Assembly: GCF_002434265.1 (NCBI RefSeq)
Contig: NZ_DJJS01000008.1
Span: forward strand, 479,667-543,666
Reading direction: 5' to 3'
DNA length: 64,000 nt
Source: Pseudomonas sp. UBA6562
Lineage (GTDB): Bacteria > Pseudomonadota > Gammaproteobacteria > Pseudomonadales > Pseudomonadaceae
The notes below the pieces were generated by a model. That model made no database searches. It was not told where the DNA came from and was given only the letters and a program-made list of their open reading frames with translations. The translations under genes and the position numbers were made by a program. Below are positions 47,983 to 57,009 of this stretch, in pieces. Positions within the stretch are counted from its first letter, which is position 1. Each line of letters opens with the position of its first letter.

Positions 47983-49038
47983 TCAGTCGCGCGGCTTACC
48001 GCGACCGCGACCGGCTGGCTTGTCGGTCTGAGGCTTGCCGGTGCGCTTGCGCATTTCGCTCGGGCGTTCGGCCACGGCGCTGCCGCGATCCTTGCGCGGC
48101 GCTTCGGCACGGCCCTTGCGCGCGTCGCGCTCGGGTGCGGCATCCTGTACGGGGCGCAGGCTGCGTACGCGCTCGTTGCGGCCCAGCGGACGGCTGGATT
48201 TACGCTGCAGGCGCTCAAGCTTTTCCTTGGCCTTGAGGTTGAGCACGGGCAGCGCCACCGGCTGCAGGCCCACTTCGGCGGCGAGGATGTCGATCTCGCC
48301 TTGGCTCATTTCGCGCCAGCGGCCCATCGGCAGGTCGGAGTTGAGGAACACCGGGCCGAAGCGCACGCGCTTCAGGCGGCTGACCACCACGCCCTGGGAT
48401 TCCCACAAACGCCGCACTTCACGGTTGCGGCCTTCCATCACCACGCAGTGGTACCAGTGGTTGAAGCCTTCGCCACCCGGTGCCTTCTGGATGTCGGTGA
48501 ACTTGGCCGGGCCGTCTTCGAGGGTCACACCGGCCTTGAGCCGTTCGATCATCTCGTCGTCGACTTCGCCTCGTACGCGCACCGCGTATTCGCGGTCCAT
48601 TTCGTAAGACGGGTGCATCAGGCGGTTGGCCAGTTCGCCGTCGGTGGTGAACAGCAGCAGACCGGTGGTGTTGATGTCCAGGCGGCCGATGTTGATCCAG
48701 CGGCCTTCGCGCGGCTTGGGCAGGCGATCGAACACGGTCGGACGGCTTTCGGGGTCGTCACGGGTGCAGATTTCGCCGTCGGGCTTGTTGTACATGATCA
48801 CGCGACGGGTCGCCTCGGCGGCTTCCTCGCGCTTGATCAGCTTGCCGTCCACTGCGATGGCGTCGTGCAGGTCGACGCGCTGGCCCAGGGTGGCGGGCAC
48901 GCCGTTGACCTTGATGCGGCCTTCGCTGATCCAGGCTTCCACGTCGCGGCGCGAACCGACGCCGATGCGGGCCAGGACTTTCTGCAGCTTTTCGCCGGCT
49001 GGGGGAACGGGTTGCAGTTCTTGGTCGTTGTCGCTCAT
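47983..49038 (-). CDS. rluB: 23S rRNA pseudouridine 2605 synthase
   Basis: 351 residues. An S4 domain (about 17-70, KLQKVLARIGVGSRRDVEAW) precedes the RsuA/RluB/E/F catalytic domain with Asp in GRLDINTTGLLLFT and EGRNREVRRLWES. A basic tail of about 75 residues rich in Arg, Lys and Pro ends the protein. Start at 49038 with a perfect GGAGG seven bases upstream. It lies downstream of scpB, as usual in Pseudomonas. Confidence 0.94.
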   Translation of the reverse strand: MSDNDQELQPVPPAGEKLQKVLARIGVGSRRDVEAWISEGRIKVNGVPATLGQRVDLHDAIAVDGKLIKREEAAEATRRVIMYNKPDGEICTRDDPESRPTVFDRLPKPREGRWINIGRLDINTTGLLLFTTDGELANRLMHPSYEMDREYAVRVRGEVDDEMIERLKAGVTLEDGPAKFTDIQKAPGGEGFNHWYHCVVMEGRNREVRRLWESQGVVVSRLKRVRFGPVFLNSDLPMGRWREMSQGEIDILAAEVGLQPVALPVLNLKAKEKLERLQRKSSRPLGRNERVRSLRPVQDAAPERDARKGRAEAPRKDRGSAVAERPSEMRKRTGKPQTDKPAGRGRGKPRD

Positions 49039-49197
49039 TAGGGCACCTCCCGGTGTGTCATGACGATCGAATTGGCGGCGGATGCGCCAAAAGGGCCGCG
49101 CATCATACGTGGATTGGGCGGCGGGCGCACGGCTGTTGATCGGAATATCGACGCGGCACGGGGCGGCCCGTCGCTGCGGGTGCGCCACACGCCGCTG

Positions 49198-50004
49198 CTA
49201 GCGGTCGGGGATAGCGGCGTCGGGCGTGAGCGATTGCGTCTCGACAGGCTCGGCGGCGCGATCGTCGTCCACCGCCTCGCGCAAATCGTCGAAGTCGGTC
49301 TTCAGGCCCTCCTCCATCGCATCGAGCTCGACCAACAGCGTGCGGAAACTGGTTTCCTCCTTCGGCGGCTCGGCCTCGTCTTCACCTTCGGCCAAGCTGG
49401 CATCGGCCAAGGCCTGCAAATGCGCCGGCACGGGCGCATCGTCGGGGTCGTCGAACAAGGGCGCCGGCTCCAGGTCGCGCAGCTCGGCCAAGGCCGGCAG
49501 TTGATCGAGGCTCTTGAGGTTGAAGTGGTCGAGGAACCCTTTGGTGGTGGCGAACATGGCCGGGCGACCGGGCACTTCACGGTGGCCTACCACACGAATC
49601 CACTCGCGCTCGATCAAGGTACGCACGATGTTGCTGTTCACCGCCACACCGCGCACGTCTTCGATCTCGCCGCGGGTGATGGGTTGGCGGTAGGCGATCA
49701 ACGCCAGGGTTTCCAGCAGGGCCCGTGAGTAGCGCTGCGGGCGCTCTTCCCACAGCCGACCGACCCAGGGCGCATACTGCGCGCGGATCTGCAAGCGGTA
49801 GCCGCTGGCCACTTCCTTGAGTTCGAACGCACGCCCGGCGCAGGACTTGCCGAGCACGTCGAGGGCCTTCTTGAACACCGACGGCGCCGGGCGCTCGCCT
49901 TCTTCGAAAAGCTCGTACAGGCGTTCGAGGGTCTGCGGCTTGCCCGAGGCCAATAGAAAGGCCTCGATCAGTGACGCCAGGTCACGGGGTTCATTCAGGT
50001 TCAT
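49198..50004 (-). CDS. scpB: segregation and condensation protein B
   Basis: 268 residues; the winged-helix core (about 10-180) shows LASLIEAFLLASGKP, TLALIAYRQPITRGEIEDVRGV and EREWIRVVGHREVPGRP. The C-terminal 85 residues are highly acidic. ScpB pairs with ScpA as the kleisin partner of SMC. Its ATG overlaps the end of scpA by 14 bases, indicating translational coupling. Confidence 0.94.
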   Translation of the reverse strand: MNLNEPRDLASLIEAFLLASGKPQTLERLYELFEEGERPAPSVFKKALDVLGKSCAGRAFELKEVASGYRLQIRAQYAPWVGRLWEERPQRYSRALLETLALIAYRQPITRGEIEDVRGVAVNSNIVRTLIEREWIRVVGHREVPGRPAMFATTKGFLDHFNLKSLDQLPALAELRDLEPAPLFDDPDDAPVPAHLQALADASLAEGEDEAEPPKEETSFRTLLVELDAMEEGLKTDFDDLREAVDDDRAAEPVETQSLTPDAAIPDR

Positions 50005-50854
50005 GGTGCTCAAGCGGCTCTTGGCTGGGGGTACTGCGCACACGCACATGGATAGGGGCGAACGGCTCATTCTGCACCAGTTCGATCAACGACTCCTTGA
50101 CCAGCTCGAGAATCGCCATGAAGGTCACCACCACCCCCAACTTGCCTTCCTCGGCGGTGAACAGCTCGACGAAGGGCACGAAGGCGCCACCGCGCAGGCA
50201 GTCGAGCACATGGCTCATGCGCTCGCGGGTCGACAGCACTTCGCGGGTCACCTGGTGGCTTTCGAAGAGGTCATTGCGCCGCATGACTTCGGCCATCGAC
50301 ATCAGCAACTCTTCCAGGCTCACCTGCGGCAGGACCTTGCGCGCCTTGGCCTGAGGCGCTTCGAGGCGCGGCACCTGGTAGTCGCGGCCATTGCGCGGCA
50401 ACTGGTCGAGGTCTTCGGCAGCGGCCTTGAAACGCTCGTACTGCTGCAGCCGGCGGATCAGTTCGGCGCGCGGGTCGCCCTCCTCGGCTTCGATTTCGGC
50501 CGAACGCGGCAGCAGCATGCGCGACTTGATCTCGGCCAGCATGGCGGCCATCACCAGGTATTCGGCGGCCAGTTCCAGGCGCACGTGCTGCATCAGCTCC
50601 ACATAGCTCATGTACTGGCGGGTGATGTCGGCCACGGGAATGTCGAGGATGTCGATGTTCTGCTTGCGGATCAGGTACAGCAACAGGTCGAGTGGGCCTT
50701 CGAACGCGTCGAGAAACACTTCCAGCGCGTCGGGCGGGATGTACAGGTCCAGCGGCAGCTCGGTCAGCGCCTCGCCGTATACCAGCGCCAGTTGCATCTG
50801 CATGGGCAGCGCCGCATCGTCGGCCGGTGCGGGGCGTTGTTCCTGCTGGCTCAC
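49991..50854 (-). CDS. scpA: segregation and condensation protein A
   Basis: 287 residues. ScpA/kleisin motifs FEGPLDLLLYLIRKQNIDIL and YLVMAAMLAEIKSRMLLP are present. The N-terminal 45 residues before LDAFEGP are longer than in many homologues, so a later ATG (QMQLALV region) is possible. It overlaps the upstream YciO gene by four bases, giving an operon yciO-scpA-scpB-rluB. Confidence 0.94.
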   Translation of the reverse strand: MSQQEQRPAPADDAALPMQMQLALVYGEALTELPLDLYIPPDALEVFLDAFEGPLDLLLYLIRKQNIDILDIPVADITRQYMSYVELMQHVRLELAAEYLVMAAMLAEIKSRMLLPRSAEIEAEEGDPRAELIRRLQQYERFKAAAEDLDQLPRNGRDYQVPRLEAPQAKARKVLPQVSLEELLMSMAEVMRRNDLFESHQVTREVLSTRERMSHVLDCLRGGAFVPFVELFTAEEGKLGVVVTFMAILELVKESLIELVQNEPFAPIHVRVRSTPSQEPLEHHEPE

Positions 50855-51480
50855 GCGTTGGCCAGGAAGGGTGCAGGGTCGCCGCAGCCTTCGCGGATCA
50901 GCTCAGGCTCTTCGCCACTCAGGTCGATCACGGTCGAGGCCTTCAGATCGCCGTAGCCGCCGTCGATGATCAGCTCGACCTGCTTTTCCAGGCGCTGGCG
51001 GATCTCGTGCGGGTCGGTCATCGGCTCGTCGTCCCCCGGCAGGATCAGGCTGACGCTCATCAGCGGTTCGCCCAGCTCTTCGAGCAGCGCCCGCACGATG
51101 GGGTTGGACGGCACGCGCAGGCCGATGGTACGGCGCTTCTCGTGCATCAACAGGCGTGGCACTTCGCGGGTGGCGTTGAGGATGAAGGTATAGGGGCCGG
51201 GCACATGGGCCTTGAGCAAACGGAAGCGAGCAGTATCGATCTTGGCGAACAGGCCCATCTGCGAGAGGTCGCAGCACAGCAAGGTGAAGTTGTGCTGCTT
51301 GTCGAGCTGACGCAGCCGTCGGACCCGCTCTATCGCGCTCTTGTCGCCGATCTGGCAACCCAGCGCGTAGGCCGAATCGGTGGGGTAGACCACTACCCCA
51401 CCCTTGCGAATGATGTCCACGGCCTGCTTGATCAGGCGCGCCTGGGGGTTGTCCGGATGGATCTGGAAGAATTGGCTCAC
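50851..51480 (-). CDS. YciO-type Sua5/TsaC-family protein
   Basis: 209 residues from a GTG with AGGA seven bases upstream; this start (MSQFFQIHPDN) coincides with that of E. coli YciO, whereas an ATG at 51516 would add 12 unconserved residues. The YrdC fold is shown by GGVVVYPTDSAYALGC, KRRTIGLRVPSNP and SLILPGDDE. YrdC proteins make threonylcarbamoyl-AMP for tRNA t6A, but YciO activity is weak or distinct, so the role is not settled. Confidence 0.9.
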   Translation of the reverse strand: MSQFFQIHPDNPQARLIKQAVDIIRKGGVVVYPTDSAYALGCQIGDKSAIERVRRLRQLDKQHNFTLLCCDLSQMGLFAKIDTARFRLLKAHVPGPYTFILNATREVPRLLMHEKRRTIGLRVPSNPIVRALLEELGEPLMSVSLILPGDDEPMTDPHEIRQRLEKQVELIIDGGYGDLKASTVIDLSGEEPELIREGCGDPAPFLANA

Positions 51481-51496
51481 GTAGTCGTCCTGTGCA

Positions 51497-52354
51497 TCAC
51501 GCAATAGGCTGTTCATGACGGAATCGGCGCCACAACGGTGGCAGATCCTCAGGCAAGGGCCGATAGGCACCGATCTCGCCCCAGGTGCCGGGGCCGTGGA
51601 AATCACTGCCAGCGCTTGCCAGCAGGCCGAACTCACGGGTGAGGATGGACATCGTACCTACCTGTTCGGCGGGCATCATGCCGTTGACCACTTCCAGCGC
51701 CTGCCCCCCCGCTTGAATATAGTCGGCGATCAGGCGTCTGCGCTTGGTGCGGGTCAGTTCGTAGTGCATGGGATGGGCCAGGCTCACCCAGGCGTTGGAC
51801 TGGCGCAAGGTCGCGACAGTTTCCTCGAGCGTGGGCCAATGCTGCTTGACGTCGCCCAGCTTGCCGGCACCCAGCCACTTGCGAAAGGCTTCGCCGCGGT
51901 CCTTGACCAGGCCGGCCTGCACCAGGTATTCGGCGAAATGCGGGCGGGCCGGGGCATTGTCGCTGGCGCCGAGCGCCTGCTGCACGGCACGGGCACCTTC
52001 GAGGGTGCCGGGCATGCCCTTCTGCGCCAGGCGGCGGTCGATCTCTTCGGCGCGCAGCCAACGGCCGCGGTGCAGTTGCTCGGTAGCGGCCAGCAAGGGC
52101 GCGGCGTCCAGGGCGAAATCGTAACCCAACACGTGGATGGTGGCGCCGTTCCAGGTACACGACAGTTCGATGCCGCTGATCCAGCGCAGGCCCAAGGCAC
52201 GGCAGCGCTCGCGCGCTTCGGGCAGGCCGTCCAGGGTGTCGTGGTCGGTCAAGGCCAGGGTCTGCACCCCGTGCGCATGGGCACGGTCGACCAGGGCCGA
52301 AGGCGACAGGGCGCCATCGGAGGCCGTGCTGTGACAGTGCAGATCAACATTCAT
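51497..52354 (-). CDS. PHP-domain phosphoesterase (RNase AM / nucleoside bisphosphatase type)
   Basis: 285 residues. PHP metal motifs HCHSTASDG, TDHDTLDG, ELSC, and later SLAHPMHY, SAGSDFHGP are intact. E. coli RNase AM (YciV) of this family removes short RNAs from rRNA 5' ends and hydrolyses 3',5'-bisphosphates. It starts the yciO-scpAB group; divergent from yciB. ATG at 52354. Confidence 0.93.
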   Translation of the reverse strand: MNVDLHCHSTASDGALSPSALVDRAHAHGVQTLALTDHDTLDGLPEARERCRALGLRWISGIELSCTWNGATIHVLGYDFALDAAPLLAATEQLHRGRWLRAEEIDRRLAQKGMPGTLEGARAVQQALGASDNAPARPHFAEYLVQAGLVKDRGEAFRKWLGAGKLGDVKQHWPTLEETVATLRQSNAWVSLAHPMHYELTRTKRRRLIADYIQAGGQALEVVNGMMPAEQVGTMSILTREFGLLASAGSDFHGPGTWGEIGAYRPLPEDLPPLWRRFRHEQPIA

Positions 52355-52421
52355 AGAGCAGCGCTTCCGCGAGAATCGATGTTTGATATTATGCCGCCAC
52401 ATCCCGCTTCTGGCTGCCACT

Positions 52422-53018
52422 GTGAAACAATTCATCGATTTCATCCCGCTGTTGCTGTTCTTCATCGTCTACAAACTCGACCCGCGCATCGTCGACATCG
52501 TCGGCCATGACTTCGAACTGGGCGGCATCTACAGCGCCACCAAGATCCTCATTGCCAGCTCGATCCTGGTCTACGGCGCGCTGTTCGTTCGCCAGCGCAA
52601 GCTGGAGAAGGGCCAGTGGCTGACCTTGCTCGCGTGCCTGCTGTTCGGCGGCCTGACCTTGGCGTTCCACAGCGTCACCTTCCTCAAGTGGAAGGCGCCG
52701 GTGGTCAACTGGCTGTTCGCCCTGGCCTTCGCCGGCAGCCATTTCATCGGCGACCGGGTGCTGATCAAGCGCATCATGGGCCACGCGCTGAACCTGCCCG
52801 ATGCGGTCTGGGTGCGCCTGAACCTGGCCTGGGTGGCGTTCTTCCTATTCTGCGGCGCGGCCAACCTGTACGTGGCCTTCACCTTCGAAGATTTCTGGGT
52901 CGACTTCAAAGTGTTCGGCAGCCTGGGCATGACCCTGATCTTCCTGGTCGCCCAAGGCGTCTACCTGTCCCGCCACCTCAAAGACGGCGACACCCCTTCC
53001 ACTCCACCCAAGGATTGA
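52422..53018 (+). CDS. yciB: inner-membrane septation protein YciB
   Basis: 198 residues from GTG (MKQFIDFIPLLLFFIVYKL), with six hydrophobic helices. The family affects cell-envelope synthesis and septation and interacts with divisome proteins. The length matches the family. It is directly followed by yciI (one base between). Confidence 0.93.
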   Translation: MKQFIDFIPLLLFFIVYKLDPRIVDIVGHDFELGGIYSATKILIASSILVYGALFVRQRKLEKGQWLTLLACLLFGGLTLAFHSVTFLKWKAPVVNWLFALAFAGSHFIGDRVLIKRIMGHALNLPDAVWVRLNLAWVAFFLFCGAANLYVAFTFEDFWVDFKVFGSLGMTLIFLVAQGVYLSRHLKDGDTPSTPPKD

Positions 53019-53019
53019 C

Positions 53020-53319
53020 ATGCTCTACGCCATCATTGCCCGCGACGTCGAAAACTCCCTGGAAAAACGCCTGGCGGCCCGCCCCGCCCACCTCGAGCGC
53101 TTGCAGCAGTTGCAGGCGGCCGGCCGCATCGTGCTGGCCGGGCCGCACCCGGCGATCGACAGCAACGATCCAGGTGCTGCAGGCTTCACCGGCAGCCTGG
53201 TGGTGGCCGAGTTCGACTCGCTGTCGGCGGCCCAGGCCTGGGCCGAGGCCGACCCTTACGTGGCCGCCGGGGTATATGGCGAGGTCGTGGTCAAACCGTT
53301 CAAACAGGTATTGCCGTGA
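53020..53319 (+). CDS. yciI: YciI-family protein
   Basis: 99 residues, ferredoxin-like fold. Family features LYAIIARD, R..HLERLQ with the catalytic-type His, GRIVLAGPHP and the acidic DPYVAAGVY are present. Members have been linked to dehydrohalogenase-like chemistry, but no physiological role is settled. Directly after yciB. Confidence 0.92.
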   Translation: MLYAIIARDVENSLEKRLAARPAHLERLQQLQAAGRIVLAGPHPAIDSNDPGAAGFTGSLVVAEFDSLSAAQAWAEADPYVAAGVYGEVVVKPFKQVLP

Positions 53320-53394
53320 CCTTTGGGGCGGCGCGTGTGTCTCTTGCACAGACATTGCGTCGTTCCAACCCCACGTTTTCCCGTCGAGTGAGCC

Positions 53395-54072
53395 ATGAGT
53401 GAGCTGTTACTGATTGATGATGACCAGGAACTCTGCGAGTTGCTCGGCAGTTGGCTGAGCCAGGAAGGGTTCGTGGTCCGCGCCTGTCACGATGGCCAGA
53501 GCGCGCGCCAGGCCTTGGCTGAGCAGGCTCCGGCGGCCGTGGTGCTCGACGTGATGCTGCCCGATGGTAGCGGGCTGGAGCTGCTCAAGCAGTTGCGCAC
53601 CGAGCACACCGATTTGCCGGTGCTGATGTTGTCGGCGCGTGGCGAGCCGTTGGACCGCATTCTCGGGCTGGAGCTGGGGGCCGACGATTACCTGGCCAAG
53701 CCTTGCGATCCGCGTGAGTTGACGGCGCGGTTGCGGGCGGTGTTGCGGCGCAGCCATCCTGCGGCGAGCCCGACCCAGGTGGAGATCGGCGATCTGGTGT
53801 TCAGCCCGGTGCGGGGGGTGGTGAGCATCAACCAGCGGGATATGACGTTGACGTTGTCCGAAAGCCGGATTCTAGAGGCGTTGCTGCGCCAGCCGGGGGA
53901 GCCGCTGGACAAGCAGGAGCTGGCGCAGTTGGCGTTGGGGCGCAAGTTGACGTTGTATGACCGGAGTCTGGATATGCATGTGAGCAACTTGCGTAAGAAG
54001 ATTGGGCCGCATGGGGATGGGCGGCCGCGGGTGGTGGCGTTGCGCAGTCGGGGGTATTACTACAGCCTGTGA
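53395..54072 (+). CDS. OmpR-family response regulator (Cpx-like)
   Basis: 225 residues. Receiver with acidic LLLIDDD, phospho-acceptor Asp52 (AAVVLDVMLPDG), conserved Lys in DDYLAKPCDP, and a winged-helix output domain (about 130-225, LSESRILEALLRQPGEPL, DMHVSNLRKKIG). It resembles CpxR. The cognate sensor gene at 55110 is separated by a 555-base gap and a Spy-like gene. From about 53640 on, many Leu codons are TTG and Val codons GTG, unlike neighbouring genes. Confidence 0.9.
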   Translation: MSELLLIDDDQELCELLGSWLSQEGFVVRACHDGQSARQALAEQAPAAVVLDVMLPDGSGLELLKQLRTEHTDLPVLMLSARGEPLDRILGLELGADDYLAKPCDPRELTARLRAVLRRSHPAASPTQVEIGDLVFSPVRGVVSINQRDMTLTLSESRILEALLRQPGEPLDKQELAQLALGRKLTLYDRSLDMHVSNLRKKIGPHGDGRPRVVALRSRGYYYSL

Positions 54073-54167
54073 CGCTGTGCGCGTTGGGTGGTTGGCGTGT
54101 GCGTCGGGGTCGGGGTTACTTGTTGGATGGGTGGGTGCGGTTAGGCACCTTTTCGCCTTTACGGCGA

Positions 54168-54195
54168 CCTACTTTTGCTCTTGGGCAAAAGTAGG
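54168..54195. repeat. inverted repeat in the regulator/Spy gap
   Basis: Arms CCTACTTTTGC and GCAAAAGTAGG pair perfectly over 11 bases around a six-base loop. Confidence 0.8.
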
Positions 54196-54414
54196 CAAAA
54201 ACCGCCTGCTCCGATAGCCGGCCCTTCGCTGCGCTACGGGTTCCCTGCGTTACGGTGCTCTTCGGGGCTGCGCGGCCTACGGTTTGCTGCGCAAACCTAC
54301 ATCTCGCGCCTTCGGCTGCGCCTCAGGGGCGCTGCGCGCCCTGCCCCTACGAACACCTCCACTCCGGCCGGCTAAAGTCGCGATTGGCGTTGCCTGGGCT
54401 GGCTGTGTAGAAGA

Positions 54415-54438
54415 GCAACGGCAACGGCAACGGCAACG
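54415..54438. repeat. hexanucleotide tandem repeat (GCAACG)x4
   Basis: Four perfect copies of GCAACG in a row, in non-coding DNA. Confidence 0.9.
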
Positions 54439-54627
54439 GATTCGAGCGGGGTTGGGGGCTGTTCGATGGGGGTGGGAGCGAGGGTTGGGTGATGGCAGTC
54501 GGCCAGCAAGTTTGTCGTGCTTACGTTGGTCTTTACCCTGCCTTTACCCTGCCCTGACCGCCCCTGACTTTCGTCTCCCTACACTGGGCACATCCGGTAA
54601 TCACCGGCCTATGACAGGAGAGACACC

Positions 54628-55041
54628 ATGCGCAAGACCCTTACCGCTCTGATCTTCGCCGCTGCGCTGCCCACCGTCGCCATGGCCATGCCTGAAGGCG
54701 GCCCGCGTCACGATGGCCCGCCACACCGCGGTGGCCCGTTCGCCCAGCTTGAGCTGACCCCAGAGCAGCGCCAGCAGGTCGACCAGCTGATGCACGAGCA
54801 GAAACGTGCCGATCGCGAGATCCACCAGCGTTACCTGGACAAGCTACCAGCGGCCGAGAAGACCGCCATGGAGAAGGAAGCCCAGGCCAGCCGCGACAAG
54901 ACCCAAAGCGCCATCCGCGGGCTGCTCAAGCCCGAACAGCAGAAACGTTTCGACGACATGCAAAAAGAGCGTGAAGCCCGCGCCGCCGAATGGAAGGAAT
55001 TCCAAGCCTGGAAAGCTGAAAAAGCCAAGAAGGCCCAGTAA
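54628..55041 (+). CDS. periplasmic Spy/CpxP-like chaperone
   Basis: 137 residues. A Sec signal peptide (about 1-20, MRKTLTALIFAAALPTVAMA) is followed by a helical, Gln/Glu/Lys/Arg-rich body with LTPEQRQQVDQL and LLKPEQQKRF, the LTxxQ-type motifs of Spy/CpxP. Such proteins bind unfolded periplasmic clients or the Cpx sensor. Its place between a Cpx-like regulator and sensor gene strongly suggests the same stress pathway. Confidence 0.9.
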   Translation: MRKTLTALIFAAALPTVAMAMPEGGPRHDGPPHRGGPFAQLELTPEQRQQVDQLMHEQKRADREIHQRYLDKLPAAEKTAMEKEAQASRDKTQSAIRGLLKPEQQKRFDDMQKEREARAAEWKEFQAWKAEKAKKAQ

Positions 55042-55056
55042 GCTAACAGCCAGCGA

Positions 55057-55088
55057 CCCGGCCCGCTTCGTGCGGGCCGGGCTTTTTT
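55057..55088 (+). terminator. terminator after the Spy-like gene
   Basis: The stem CCCGGCCCGC/GCGGGCCGGG with a five-base loop is followed by six T. It lies before the sensor gene, so the sensor may be expressed by read-through or from its own promoter. Confidence 0.85.
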
Positions 55089-55109
55089 CGTCGATGAGAG
55101 GTGCTTACC

Positions 55110-56441
55110 TTGCGATCCCTGTTCTGGCGCATCCTGGCCAGTTTCTGGCTGGCCATCGCCCTGGTGGCGGGGCTGTCGATCCTGCTTGGGCACATGCTCA
55201 ACCAGGACACCTGGATCCTCAGCCGCCACCCCGGTTTGAACCACCTGGCCAGCCAGTGGACCGAGCGCTACGAGCAGCAGGGCATCGCCCCGGCGCAGCG
55301 CTTGCTCGAGCAGCGCAAGCAGCAGTACAAGATCGACGTGCAAGTGCTCAACGACAGCGGCGAGGCCGTGGTGCCGGGCACCTTCCCACGCCGTGCGGCG
55401 GATTTCGAAGCGCGCCAGCAGAACGACGACCGGCGCCTGCCCTGGCGACGTCTGACCCAGGAATACGTCAGCCCCACCAGCGGCGAAACCTACCTGCTGA
55501 TCTACCGCATCCCCCACCCCGAACTCGACGCCTGGCACCGCGACAGCCTGCTGTGGCCCCTCAGCGCGCTGGGCATCGCGCTGGTGGTGCTGACCCTGTT
55601 CAGCCTCTTGGTGACGCTGTCGATCACCCGCCCGCTGAGCCGCCTGCGCGGCGCCGTGCACGACCTTGGCCAGACCAGCTATCAACAGCACAGCTTGGCC
55701 CGCCTGGCCGACCGGCGCGACGAGTTCGGCGTGCTGGCCAACGACTTCAACAAGATGGGCGCGCGCCTGCAGAGCATGATCGGCAGCCAGCGCCAGTTGC
55801 TGCGCGATGTCTCCCACGAACTGCGCTCGCCCTTGGCGCGCCTGCGCATCGCTTTGGCCCTGGCCGAGCGTGCCGATGCCGAGCAGCGTCAGGCGCTGTG
55901 GCCGCGCCTGACCCGCGAGTGCGACCGATTGGAAGACCTGATCAGCGAGATCCTCGAGCTGGCCCGGGTCGACGCCGAACAGCCCCACGCCGAGCCGGTC
56001 GACCTCAATGCCCTGCTCGGCAGCGTGCGCAAGGACGCGCAGCTCAGCGACGCCGAACAGGACGTGCGCTTGGAAGCGGAGCCCGGCCTGGTGCTGCAAG
56101 GCTGGCCGACGCTGATCGAGCGCGCGGTCGACAACCTGCTGCGCAACGCCCTGCGTTTCAACCCGCCCGGCCAGCCCATCGAACTGCGCGCCTCACGCGA
56201 GCAGGAGCGCATCGTCGTCAGCGTGCGCGACCATGGCCCAGGTATTGCGCAGGAGCACCTGGCGCAGTTGGGCGAACCCTTCTTTCGCGCGCCAGGCCAG
56301 CAGGCCTCCGGCCATGGCCTGGGCCTGGCGATCGCGCGCAAAGCGGTGGAGCGCCATGGCGGCAGTCTGCTGCTGGGCAATCACGCCCAAGGCGGCTTCG
56401 AAGCACGCATCGAGTTGCCGATGGTGGTGAGCGGGGGCTGA
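55110..56441 (+). CDS. sensor histidine kinase (Cpx-like)
   Basis: 443 residues. Two membrane helices (about 9-30 and 149-172) flank a periplasmic sensor; HAMP (about 170-225), HisKA with His236 (LLRDVSHELRSPLA), and HATPase (NLLRNALRF, DHGPGIA, GHGLGLAIARK) follow. Starts: TTG at 55110 with GAGAGGTG about seven bases ahead is favoured over GTG at 55101, whose site would be too close. It is the probable partner of the regulator at 53395. Confidence 0.9.
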   Translation: MRSLFWRILASFWLAIALVAGLSILLGHMLNQDTWILSRHPGLNHLASQWTERYEQQGIAPAQRLLEQRKQQYKIDVQVLNDSGEAVVPGTFPRRAADFEARQQNDDRRLPWRRLTQEYVSPTSGETYLLIYRIPHPELDAWHRDSLLWPLSALGIALVVLTLFSLLVTLSITRPLSRLRGAVHDLGQTSYQQHSLARLADRRDEFGVLANDFNKMGARLQSMIGSQRQLLRDVSHELRSPLARLRIALALAERADAEQRQALWPRLTRECDRLEDLISEILELARVDAEQPHAEPVDLNALLGSVRKDAQLSDAEQDVRLEAEPGLVLQGWPTLIERAVDNLLRNALRFNPPGQPIELRASREQERIVVSVRDHGPGIAQEHLAQLGEPFFRAPGQQASGHGLGLAIARKAVERHGGSLLLGNHAQGGFEARIELPMVVSGG

Positions 56442-56448
56442 CCGGTGC

Positions 56449-57009
56449 TTACCGGGCGCCCCACACCTGAACGAAATCCTCGGTCTTGAGCACAGGCGCC
56501 TGTCGCGGCTCTTTGGCGGGCGTACCGACGTACAGGTAACCGATCACCTCTTCGTTGGCCGCCAGGCCCAATCCCCGATGCACATGGGCGTCGTAGGCCA
56601 GTTCACCGCTGCGCCACACCACGCCAACCCCCTGTGCGTGCGCCGCGAGCAAGATGCCGTGCGCCGCACACCCGGCCGCCAAGCGCTGTTCATAGGCCGG
56701 CACCTTGGGGTGCTCTTGCAAGGTCGCGATCACCACGATCAGCAACGGCGCGCGCAATGGCATGGCACGCGCCTTGTCGAGCTTCTCGGGGCTGGCATCG
56801 CCCTTGGCCTGCACGGCCTGGGCGAACAGCTCACCCAGCGCCTCGCGCCCCTGCCCTTCGATGGTCAGGAAGCGCCAAGGCCGCAACTGCCCATGATCGG
56901 GCGCACGCAAGGCCGCCTGGAACAGGGCCTCGCGCTGGGCGGCGTTGGGCGCTGGGTCGGTCAGGCGCGCTACGGACACGCGGTTGAGCAATGCGTCGAG
57001 AGCCTCCAT
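56449..57009 (-). CDS. nitroreductase family protein (YdjA type)
   Basis: 186 residues, the minimal nitroreductase fold. FMN-binding features RVSVARLTDPAPN, APDHGQLRPWRFL and RLAAGCAAHGILLAA match E. coli YdjA. It reduces nitroaromatics or quinones in vitro; the physiological substrate is not known. Convergent with the Cpx-like sensor gene after seven bases. Confidence 0.92.
   Translation of the reverse strand: MEALDALLNRVSVARLTDPAPNAAQREALFQAALRAPDHGQLRPWRFLTIEGQGREALGELFAQAVQAKGDASPEKLDKARAMPLRAPLLIVVIATLQEHPKVPAYEQRLAAGCAAHGILLAAHAQGVGVVWRSGELAYDAHVHRGLGLAANEEVIGYLYVGTPAKEPRQAPVLKTEDFVQVWGAR

Larger units (their letters stand above)
54073..54627. other. repetitive intergenic DNA between Cpx-like regulator and Spy-like gene
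   Basis: 555 bases with no credible gene. It holds the perfect 11-base inverted repeat CCTACTTTTGC/GCAAAAGTAGG (54168-54195), a GC-rich patchwork of short inverted pieces (54200-54380, with repeated TTCGG, CTGCGC and CCTAC elements) and a hexamer repeat at 54415. Similar intergenic modules are dispersed in Pseudomonas genomes as I recall. No promoter could be assigned to the Spy-like gene. Confidence 0.5.
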
